NCBI GenBank assembly: GCA_946807835.1
Contig: OX327694.1
Location: 10,242,001-10,306,000 of the forward strand
Source: Ailanthus altissimus
Lineage: Eukaryota > Streptophyta > Magnoliopsida > Sapindales > Simaroubaceae
DNA length: 64,000 bases
Reading direction: 5' to 3'
The translations under genes and the position numbers were made by a program. Shown here piece by piece: positions 45,515 through 54,209 of this stretch. Every line of letters begins with the position of its first letter. Within the stretch, counting starts at the first letter, position 1. A model generated the notes under the pieces. The model worked only from the letters and a program-made list of their open reading frames with translations. It made no database searches and had not been told where the DNA came from.

Positions 45515-48010
45515 ATGCGAAGATCGAAGAGTGAGGACTTGATTGCTTTTGATTCAGAAATTGAAAGAACTTTAAGAAGAATTAGAAGAGAGCAAAATCA
45601 AGTCAACACCATAGAAGACCAAGTACCAATTACGCCCAACAATGAAGGAAGACCACTAAGGGAATATGCTGTTCCCCTAGTCAATGGAATCCACTCAAGC
45701 ATTCAAAGACCAACTGTTCAAGCTAACAACTTCGAGATCAAGCCAAGCACCATTCAAATGCTGAAGGATTCGATACAATTTGGTGGACTGCCCAATGACG
45801 ATCCAAACATGCACATCATCAATTTCTTGGAGATATGTGATACATTCAAGTACAATGGGGTGTCCGATGATGCAATCCGACTAAGGTTGTTTCCCTTTTC
45901 CTTGAGAGACAAGGCAAAAAGCTGGCTGTTATCACTTCCATCCGGATCTATAGCTACATGGGATGATCTTGCACAAAAGTTCCTCGCCAAATTCTTTCCA
46001 CCTGCTAAAACTGCCAAGATGAGGAACGACATCACATCATTCTTACAACTAGATGGAGAATCTCTTTATGAGGCATGGGAGAGATACAAGGATATGCAAA
46101 GAAAATGTCCTCATCATGGAGTTCCAAAGTGGTTGCTTGTACAAACATTCTACAATGGATTAGCCGGTCAATTCAGAACAATAGTAGATGCTGCAGCTGG
46201 AGGAGCACTTATGAATAAATCCACCGATGAAGCTTATGATCTACTAGATGAGATGGCATCCAATGCCTATCAATGGCCCACTGAAAGGTCAACCACAAGA
46301 AAAATCGCTGGATTACACGAAGTGGACACTTTGACTACATTATCTGCCCAAGTCAATCTCTTGACCAAACAATTAAGCAACTTGGGAGTTAATGCTATCA
46401 AGAGTCAGCCCATCACTTGCGATTTCTGTGGAAGCAATCATGCTAATGGACAATGCATGGAGACTGCTCAATATGTAGGGGACTTTAACCGCAACAATCC
46501 CAATTCTAATTTTTACAATCCTGGATGGAGAAATCACCCAAACTTCTCATGGAGCAACAATAATCAAGGACAGCATTCTAAAGCTCCTCTTGGCTTCCAA
46601 CCACAAATTCAGCAAGAGAAGAAACCAGACATTGAAGACATGCTCCTGCAATACATGAAGAAAACAGATGCACTCTTTCAAAGTCAAGCAACTTCACTTA
46701 GAGCCTTGGAAAATAAAGTAGGGCAGCTCGCAACAGCAATAAACAATCGCCCTCAAGGAACTCTACCAAGCAACACTGAAGTCAATCCAAAAGGAAGCGT
46801 AGAACAGTGCCAAGCCATCTCCCTAAGAAGTGGTAAAGTCTTACATGATAACACTCCTCAACCACAACTTTCGGAAATGATAGAGAAGGAAAAAGAACCA
46901 GTGGTCCAGCAAGATGACGTGCAACCATATAGACCACCTATACCATTTCCTCAGAGATTACAGCAGCTCAGAAACCAAGAGAAGAGTGCTGAGACACAGA
47001 AAAGTATAGAATTTGGTATTCAAGTACAAGAACAGAAAAGTAAAAATGCAGCAGAAGATACCAGTAGCAATCCGCAGAAGCAACCTACGCAGTCATTCAC
47101 TCCACCACCTCCATTTCCTCAGAGACTGCAAAAGAAGAAACTAGATAAGCAATTTTCTAAATTTCTTGATATTTTTAAGAAATTACATATTAATCTTCCT
47201 TTTGCAGATGCACTGGAGCAAATGCCGAGCTATGTGAAATTTATGAAGGAAATCCTATCAAAGAAGAGAAAAATAGATGACTTTGAGACTGTGGCCCTGA
47301 CAGAAGAGTGTAGCGCCATCCTTCTAAAGAAGCTACCTCCAAAGCTCAAAGATCCTGGGAGTTTCACCATACCATGCTCAATTGGGAATTATGATTTTGG
47401 GAAAGCACTTTGTGATCTGGGAGCTAGCATCAATCTTATGCCATTGTCTGTGTATAAAAAGTTGGGACTGAAAGAAGCCAAACCAACAAATATCACACTT
47501 CAGTTAGCAGATCGTTCTCTCACCTATCCTAAGGGATTAATTGAAGATGTGTTAGTTAAGGTCAATAAATTCATCTTCCCTGCCGATTTCATTGTTTTGG
47601 ATATGGAAGAAGACAAGGAGATCCCAATCATCCTTGGAAGACCCTTCCTAGCCACTGGAAGAACAATTATTGATGTGCAAAAAGGGGAGTTGACCATGAG
47701 AATACAAGAGGATACAGTCACTTTTAAGGTCTTCAAGGAGATCAAATTACCAGCTGAAAATGAAGACTGTTTTTGCATTAATGTGGTGCATCCAAGCGTT
47801 AAGAAAATTAAAGATATGGAGACATTGGATCCTCACATCCGAAAAAGAGCATTGAAGCATAGGAAGGCAAGAGAGAAGAAAAAAAAAAGCAGCATCGCGA
47901 CGAAGCAAGCAAAGAGAAAGAAAAGGAAGAACCATCTCCCCGGTCTAAGATTAAAGTCTTTCCGGAGAGACATAAGGAGAATGCAGCAAAAGATACTGCC
48001 CGAGGTTTAA
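45515..48010 (+). CDS. gag: Athila-type gag-protease polyprotein, intact (831 aa)
   Basis: One uninterrupted ORF from ATG 45515 to TAA at 48008-48010. Residues ~1-30 are basic (MRRSKSEDLIAFDSEIERTL, matching the start of the B1 gag at 57618). Residues ~75-260 form the retrotransposon gag/capsid domain (DPNMHIINFLEICDTFKYN, FYNGLAGQFRTIVDAAAGG). A zinc knuckle of the Athila spacing C-x2-C-x3-H-x4-C is at 302-314. Residues ~320-480 are Asn/Gln-rich; PFPQRLQ occurs twice, near 477 and 534. The aspartic protease spans ~610-740: active site CDLGASINLMP at 633-643 and ILGRPFLATGR at 706-716, both intact. The C-terminal ~60 residues are very Lys/Arg-rich and end where RT would begin in a full element. 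The product would form the capsid, package RNA and cleave itself. Confidence 0.93.
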   Translation: MRRSKSEDLIAFDSEIERTLRRIRREQNQVNTIEDQVPITPNNEGRPLREYAVPLVNGIHSSIQRPTVQANNFEIKPSTIQMLKDSIQFGGLPNDDPNMHIINFLEICDTFKYNGVSDDAIRLRLFPFSLRDKAKSWLLSLPSGSIATWDDLAQKFLAKFFPPAKTAKMRNDITSFLQLDGESLYEAWERYKDMQRKCPHHGVPKWLLVQTFYNGLAGQFRTIVDAAAGGALMNKSTDEAYDLLDEMASNAYQWPTERSTTRKIAGLHEVDTLTTLSAQVNLLTKQLSNLGVNAIKSQPITCDFCGSNHANGQCMETAQYVGDFNRNNPNSNFYNPGWRNHPNFSWSNNNQGQHSKAPLGFQPQIQQEKKPDIEDMLLQYMKKTDALFQSQATSLRALENKVGQLATAINNRPQGTLPSNTEVNPKGSVEQCQAISLRSGKVLHDNTPQPQLSEMIEKEKEPVVQQDDVQPYRPPIPFPQRLQQLRNQEKSAETQKSIEFGIQVQEQKSKNAAEDTSSNPQKQPTQSFTPPPPFPQRLQKKKLDKQFSKFLDIFKKLHINLPFADALEQMPSYVKFMKEILSKKRKIDDFETVALTEECSAILLKKLPPKLKDPGSFTIPCSIGNYDFGKALCDLGASINLMPLSVYKKLGLKEAKPTNITLQLADRSLTYPKGLIEDVLVKVNKFIFPADFIVLDMEEDKEIPIILGRPFLATGRTIIDVQKGELTMRIQEDTVTFKVFKEIKLPAENEDCFCINVVHPSVKKIKDMETLDPHIRKRALKHRKAREKKKKSSIATKQAKRKKRKNHLPGLRLKSFRRDIRRMQQKILPEV

Positions 48011-48083
48011 TTGCAAAAATATGGAAGCCTAAAAAGAAGAAAGCCAGCGAGATCACTCACACAAATGCTTCCACCAGCATCTT

Positions 48084-48160
48084 TGATCCACCATAAGAGA
48101 ATATGAAGCCCCGTCAAGCCGATGACGTTAAATCAAGCGCTACTTGGGAGGCAACCCAAG
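48084..48160 (+). other. Athila signature block after the coding region
   Basis: CCGTCAAGCCGATGACGTTA and CTACTTGGGAGGCAACCCAA (about 48112-48160) resemble a block commonly seen downstream of coding sequence in Athila-type elements (general knowledge, not checked by search). Its presence directly after protease supports loss of the intervening pol region. Confidence 0.65.
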
Positions 48161-48162
48161 GA

Positions 48163-48229
48163 AAATATTATTATTATTATTATCATTTTTTTTTTCAGCA
48201 TTTAAAAAAAAAAAAAAAAAAAAAAAAAC
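48163..48229. repeat. ATT microsatellite and A-tract
   Basis: About six ATT units (near 48167-48183), a T-run, then about 26 A residues (48204-48229). Possible A-rich insertion scar at the place where pol is missing; this is inference. Confidence 0.75.
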
Positions 48230-48237
48230 AAGAATTT

Positions 48238-48436
48238 CAGCGCTCCAGCGGCATAACATGGCGCGGCAGCGACAAAAAAATTGAGACACCACCGCCCCCG
48301 CGGTACAAGCAACATCGCGCTAGCGCAAATTCCAGTAACTGTGCAGAAATCAGCCTTCAGCGCTGCAGCGATAGACGATTACCGCGGCAGCGCCAGAACA
48401 TCGCCCCAGCGACGGAGAGTCAGCGCGGCAGCGAAA
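48238..48436. repeat. Second dyad box array, downstream of gag (~8 boxes)
   Basis: Same type of boxes as in the LTR, again about eight: CGCTCCAGCG at 48241-48250, ACCGC/GCGGT around CCCC at 48291-48304, TCGCCCCAGCGA at 48401-48412, and looser forms near 48259, 48315, 48358, 48380 and 48421. The spacing of about 20-45 bp is similar. The array is in the internal region and not part of the LTR, so its presence is not explained by LTR duplication. Confidence 0.78.
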
Positions 48437-48440
48437 ATTA

Positions 48441-49865
48441 ACCAGGGAAGTCTCTTAATTTCACTTCTTTAATTTTTGACATTGAGGACAATGTCTAAAT
48501 TAAGTTTGGGGGTAGGAAACACTTTCTTGTGTTCATTTTGCTGCATGATTTGGGTGGTCATTCTTGTGGGTTAAATTTTTTTTTTAGTTACTTATTTTTT
48601 CTTAGTTAATTCATTTTTATTAGGTTTTGATAAGATGATCATTAGTCTATGATAAGAAAAAGAATACATGGTTGAATTTATTTTTACACATCCATAGGGA
48701 ATGATAGATACTTGAGACAATTTTGATTATTCAAGTTTAGGAACAAGTTCGACCTTAGTTATAATCACCAATTTTTTGAGCACCTTATAAGCATGAATAG
48801 TTATGACTATTACTTAGAGATACTTATATTTTAGAGAATACACCACAGTCTCGAAGACCAATACTCTAGAACTTGTCTTTAATTACTACTTGAGGCGAAA
48901 TTCTAGAAAACACATGAATAGGGAAATGACATTAGGCCATCTTTGGACCGATTGAGCCTTTTTAGCCTACCATTTTAATGTATATTTATCCCTAGTACCC
49001 TATTTTGAGCCTAATTACCCATTCATTGGTTTAACCACATTACAAGCCCAAGACTTAAAGATTACTTATCTAGAAATTTGCCCGTAACACCATAAACCTT
49101 GCATTTACTTAGAAATACTCTTGAAAAGAAAAAAGTTGTGGTGATATAAGAAAAATAAGTTTGAGTGGTATTTGTCAATCTAAGTTTGGGGGTATTTCAT
49201 AAAAAAAAAAAGTAAAAAAAAAAAGTAAAGAAAAATACCCCCAGCTTAAGAAAAAGAAGAAATTCTTTGAAAAAAAAAAGAAGGTTGAAAAGAAAGATGG
49301 GGAACACAATAAGTTTGAGGGAAGAGATAATACAAGGAAAAGAAGATCAAGAGATTTCTAGGTAAAATCTAAGTGTTCATGGTGTGAATTGAACTTCATA
49401 TATTTATCCTTTTATCCCACCCTGACCTTAGCCTTACATTACAAGCTAAGTAAAGTCCTAAATAGATCCCTAGACATGTGATTTTCTACATTAGTGGAGA
49501 GTGGTAATAAAGACAAGCTTATGGAAGTGTCATTATACAAATAAAATGCCGAGACATCATCTTTTCTGTACAAACTAAAGTATAAAGTAAATCAAAGTAT
49601 AGTTTTCGCTATTTGCTTGCTGCTTGCACACACACACATGGTGATTATTTATGAGGAAGAATGAGGGACTAAATGGAGATAAATTAGAATTGTTAATAGC
49701 TATTTATCTACCTTATGGATTTGTACATTTCGTCAGCCTTTTGAGACAATAATTTTGATCATCTTACTAGTATTAGTATATTTTGTTTTGTTTTGTTAAA
49801 TGAGTCAAGTATAACCCTTTGTTTTTCTCTTAGTTTATTTTATTGCTTGAGGACAAGCAAGTATT
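48441..49865 (+). other. Athila-C 3' non-coding region with repeated polypurine-like motifs
   Basis: About 1.4 kb without a supported ORF. TAAGTTTGGGGGT occurs at 48501-48513 and 49181-49193, and the true polypurine tract is at 49866. The motif TGAGGACAA precedes the first and third (near 48483 and 49848). At 49181-49249 the G-run faces an inverted CCCCC copy across an A-rich loop. The rest is AT-rich and featureless. Confidence 0.7.
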
Positions 49866-49881
49866 TAAGTTTGGGGGAATT
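49866..49881 (+). other. Athila-C polypurine tract
   Basis: TAAGTTTGGGGGAATT directly before the 3' LTR (TGATAAGG at 49882). The G-run is the expected plus-strand primer. Confidence 0.8.
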
Positions 49882-51329
49882 TGATAAGGGCAAATTTGTC
49901 ATATATTTTCTCATATTTTTATTATTGATATTTTATGATTTTATGAGAATAGATGGCTATTTATATACATTATTGTTATTTATAGGGACTTGAACGAAAT
50001 TTAAAGAAAGAACGCAAAAGGAGCGAAAACAGGGACTAAAATGTAAAGTTTTCAAAGTATGAGTCCAGCGCCCCCGCGCCACAAGAATTTTCGCCCCAGC
50101 GCTGAAATAGTGATCGAAATAAGAAAAACGACCTGCTTAAGTCGCGTCTAGCGCCCCAGCGCCGAAGAGTCACCACGCCAGCGGTGAAGCCGTTTTCATG
50201 CAGCGCCCCAGCGCCAAGATCCCACCGCTCCAGCGGTGAAGGCCTTTTCACGCGTCGCCCCAGCGACAGATTCATAGCGCGCCAGCGGTAGTGCGAGTCC
50301 TAGTCCGACGAGAATTGAGATTTTCAAGCTCATATCAATCCCTATATAAAGCCACTCGTTCCCAGCCTTCAAGGAAGAATCCAAGACGACCCAAGAGCAC
50401 CAAGAATACAGAGCACGAGTCTTGGAGAGCAATAGGAGCTTAATTGAAGCATCTTTAGAGAGAAATACAAGACGTTCTTCGGCATCAAGAGTTTCTAGGC
50501 AGCGCAATTAAGAGCAATTCGACGTCTATATCGGTTTGCTAATAATTGTATCATGTTTTATAATTATTTCTACTGCTGTTCTCTTGTAGCCATGAGCTAA
50601 TTTATTTTCTAGGGTTAATATTTGAACTCAATATGTGTGCTTAATTGCCATATCTTTTTAGTATTTAATAAACTTAGTCATTTATTATTTAAATTACTTG
50701 TGTTTAATGCTTCAATATATCTGGCCAATATATGGTGAATGAATTGGTAATATTATTGATAAACTCGGAAGAGGAATCATAATATTTAGACCTAGGTAAT
50801 TTGATGCATGATTGTAGAGTAACATTCAATGTTGCATATGCAAGTTTCAACTTAGGATAGGAATATACCTAATTGGCATGTATGATCAATAAGACCTAAT
50901 CTTAATGAATCTTAATTTATTACAAGTACCATAGGAATATAGGTATTTGGTAACTTAAGATATACTTGCATGACCTTGGAAGAGGCTTGTGAATACATTA
51001 GTGTCTTGATCAATAATAAAGACTAAGTGAGTTAAATATTAGAGGGTTAATCATTAGAAACATATTGAGGGATAATATTAATCCTAGGTTCTCTCTACGT
51101 TGCTATATCTTTAAATCTCATTGCATTGTGTTTTTACTTTTATATTTCTAACATTCATTCTTAGATTTTTATTTTTCTGAATAATTATTAGGAAGATATA
51201 ATTTTAGTAATTGGTTAAAAAGAAAGAATTATCCCTGTGGGTTCGACATCCGACTTATTTAGTCTCTTTATTACTTGCATACGATAGTGTATACTTGCAC
51301 TTAATTTATGATATAGAAATATCGCATCA
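49882..51329 (+). repeat. Athila-C 3' LTR (1448 bp)
   Basis: Same length and sequence as 43933-45380 apart from one base seen near 50171 (G to A, disrupting one dyad box arm). It carries the third copy of the dyad box array at 50066-50290. Followed by the TSD GTCGG. Confidence 0.93.
50066..50290. repeat. Dyad box array in Athila-C 3' LTR
   Basis: Duplicate of 44117-44341 by LTR identity. The only difference noticed between the two LTRs is in the arm of the CACCGC box (CACCAC here). Confidence 0.85.
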
Positions 51330-51968
51330 GTCGGCCTTAACATGTTTCTTAATAATGAGAAAGTGTTTCTCATTTAGCCTAGATTTAAACCAAGTTCATT
51401 TAAATGCTTTTCCATTTTGTTTTGTTTTCATTTGATTTATTATAAACAATTATAAACAAAACACCAATGGCAAACATTGACCAAGATAATAGAGGCCATT
51501 ATCCAATTAAAATGGGATAAGTGTTGTCCATTGAGAGGGAAAAACCAAAAAATAACTTATTAAGAGCTATTAGTAACTCATATGGAGTTGTAAGATACAG
51601 TTAAGGCATTTTAGAGAGAGAAGTGTGAGAATTTTGCTAAGTGTTGAAAGCATAAAATACATTTCTTTCATTTTCCTTCCATTTTTTGCCACCTATACTA
51701 CAAGGTAGAAACAAGGATTCAAGGGTTGAATTATTTTCTCGGAAAGCTATTTTTCTAGCTTCCTTAAGCCCACCTGTTGAGGAACTCAAATTGTGAATGG
51801 GTTGCTTCAAGGCGGGTACTCCAGTTCGACCAAAAATCAAAGGCTTGTCAAGGTAATAAATTCTCAATCTTTATGTAGTTTACATTTATGAGATACATGT
51901 AAAAACTTATTTGTGTTTATGAGATACACAAACCCACATGTATGCACCCTAGGATCAAAATCACTCAC
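51330..51968 (+). repeat. copia LTR-4, part 2
   Basis: Continues LTR-4 after Athila-C (second TSD copy first) through the TAAGCCCACCTGTTGAGGAA block to a 3' end near CACTCACGC. Satellite or host sequence does not follow; LTR-5 sequence resumes inverted. Confidence 0.77.
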
Positions 51969-52702
51969 GCATACCCAGCGACATATAGCAGTCAGACCAT
52001 GAAAGGTCTCTGATATATATGGAACTAAAGCATGATGGATCACTCACAAGCCCACCGTGACACTAAGGTCAAATGACCACGTACGCTACTTAACTCGTGA
52101 AGATCAACCATTAATGGCTTCATGGGATTTCTATTAGAGTCCCCGTTGAACCGGTTCAGTATTCAGTTCTCACTGGATACCCATATGCTATACGAGCTTT
52201 TGGTAAGCCCATGGCTAGATAAGAACAACCATATAGACCATCTAGATATTTTTATACACAGATCTATAATAAAAGGGTTTCACCGACAGACCTGCATCGA
52301 TGAATTAGACTAGAAACATCGTGATCGAGAATACATATGCATAATAACATTTCTTAGGACCTATTGTAACTCCTTGTAACTGTATTTTTACTGATGTAAT
52401 CTTAGGTCTATGTCCCATTACATACAAATTCCTAACTCTTAGATTTTGCTGACATTGTAACGTACTAACTCTTAGTAGTGCTAACTATTAGTAATTATAA
52501 TTCTTAGTGCTGCTAACCTTTAGCACTGGTCTAAACTCCTTGGGGCCAGTTCTGAACTCCTTCAAATCATACAATATTTGTAACCTTACAAGCATTGTAC
52601 TATTTAATTAAAGAAATCAATAATTTAATAAAACCTACTATATAAATATTATAAAATAAAATATTCATACAAAATGGGATAGTACGTAAGCATAAATCCC
52701 AA
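51969..52702 (-). repeat. copia LTR-5, part 2 (minus strand)
   Basis: Resumes the inverted LTR from CATACCCAGCGAC (continuing 42340) to its start CATAAATCCCAA at 52702. It includes the reversed conserved block ACCATGAAAGGTC (near 51997). The two parts sum to about 2.5 kb, a full solo LTR. Confidence 0.78.
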
Positions 52703-53142
52703 TGGTTTAACCCACGTGTTAACTTTAAAAAGCATAACTTTGACTTTATTAAGTTGGGAAACTAATAGACTTAGGGTAATTACTTGTGGGTAGCTTAATA
52801 TATGTATATGTAACAAGTTATATAGGGATATAAACTTAGTTGTATATACATAGGATCTTATTTGATACTCAGGAGAGGTAATGAGATTAACTCTAAACCC
52901 TTGATTAATGAATACACAAGATTATTTGTTATTCACTACTGATAATGAATATAAGAACGGTAGAGTGAAATCAAGTCCCTAGAACTGATTGCCATAGAAC
53001 TCTTGCCCTTTTAATTTACTAAATATTTTAGTTTCAAGTATTTTTAATTTTATAATTCAACTTAACCTTTAGATTAGCTTGGATAACGTTAGGTTGCCAA
53101 CACTATAGTACTTAGCATTAATTAAGGATATCAATTCTTGTG
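52703..53142 (+). repeat. Athila-B1 5' LTR, middle piece
   Basis: Matches the inverted LTR-B2 around 58740-59160 (for example the AAGTTGGGAAACTAATAGAC block near 52753). Interrupted on the left by LTR-5 and on the right by LTR-A. Confidence 0.78.
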
Positions 53143-54209
53143 TGATGAACACATAAAAATACATATTTATTAAGAGATTCAGTCACATTTAATGTCACTA
53201 ATTTTAGCATTTTTGTACTTTTAGCTTGAAATAAAGTGTTCTCTTTAAATTGTGATTAATTAATGTTATTTGCATAGGTTTAAGCAAAATGAACATAACT
53301 CTCAATGTAAAAATTGAAATGACGAAATTATTGAACCTAGAGCAACATGACTCAATCTTACATAAACTTGAAGAATAGTTGAAAAGCCAAATTCAACATG
53401 TTATGGGCCAAAATTTGAGATACAATAGAATTGGGCTATAACTTCCGCTTAGCTTGACCCAACTCATATATTTGAACCGTATCTCACAAAATATGTACCC
53501 AATTGGTATAATTATTGAAGATGTGAAATACTGACGTAATTATCAACAACGTTTATGTTGATGATAAAGTCTAAATCAACCGTTATCATGGACCAAATTA
53601 TCTTACAAGTGGGTAAAAGGGTTGTTGGCCTAAATCTAATGTATCTTTGAAATTTTACCATATCTCATTGGATACTCATCCAATTTGTATGAATCTGGTG
53701 CTATGGAAAGAAGAGACAAAATAATACAACTTTTATGTTGGCCATAAAAGCTATATCGGTCATTTACATTATCAAAAAGGTGCTACAAGTGGGTAAACGA
53801 GTTAGTGGCCTAAATTATTGAAGATTGATGTCACACATGACATATTTCCATTCATTGCCTATATAAGGACACTCTTAATACATTTTTAACATTAGATAAT
53901 TCTCTCTTATTTTCTTCTCATTAACATGTATTGTAATCTAGGCTAGAGTTCTTGGCAAGGCTAAGAGATGAACTTTTATGTGATAAATCTACTTCTATGC
54001 TTTGATTCGTTGTCGAGAGCTACAAATGTTTGTAAGTTTGGTTTTGTTAAACTCTTATCTATTTTATTTTCTATAATCCAGAGGTTATAATTCTCATGTC
54101 TCATATATGTTCAGCCATGCTTTTCTTATGTGATTCTTGTTGAATTATAATTGTTATTGATTATATTGTTTTATATGTTAATCTTTTACTGCAATATTGT
54201 CAAAATGAT
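53143..54209 (+). repeat. Solo LTR-A copy 3, part 1
   Basis: Starts TGATGAACACAT, the family A start, following TSD copy TTGTG (53138-53142). Interrupted at 54209 by a solo gypsy LTR. Total length without the insert is about 1.47 kb, shorter than copy 2 because it has one ~83 bp unit instead of two. Confidence 0.83.

Larger units (their letters stand above)
43933..51329 (+). mobile_element. Athila-C: complete young non-autonomous element with intact gag-protease only
   Basis: Two 1448 bp LTRs (43933-45380 and 49882-51329), perfect TSD GTCGG (43928-43932 and 51330-51334), tRNA-Asp primer site, one intact 831-codon gag-protease ORF, a non-coding 3' region with Athila signature blocks, and a polypurine tract. 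The LTRs have equal length; reading both through I saw one difference (CACCGCGCC at 44222 versus CACCACGCC at 50171). There is no RT, RNase H, integrase or env-like region. It resembles TR-GAG type elements (known: LTR elements coding only gag) and would need enzymes from another Athila. It is the innermost and so among the latest insertions. Confidence 0.92.

Noticed and set aside
48103..48472. Plus-strand ORFs over the ATT/A tract and second box array
   Set aside because: Composition artefact: a poly-Tyr/poly-Lys run from the microsatellite and a GC-rich box stretch; no homology to Athila proteins.
51211..51435. 74-codon ORF at the Athila-C 3' LTR/LTR-4 junction
   Set aside because: It crosses the insertion boundary and has no recognised domain.
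40571..52706. TSD for copia LTR-5 (ATGAG versus ATGGT)
   Set aside because: Only three of five bases agree, so the nesting is called from LTR-B continuity and not from a TSD.
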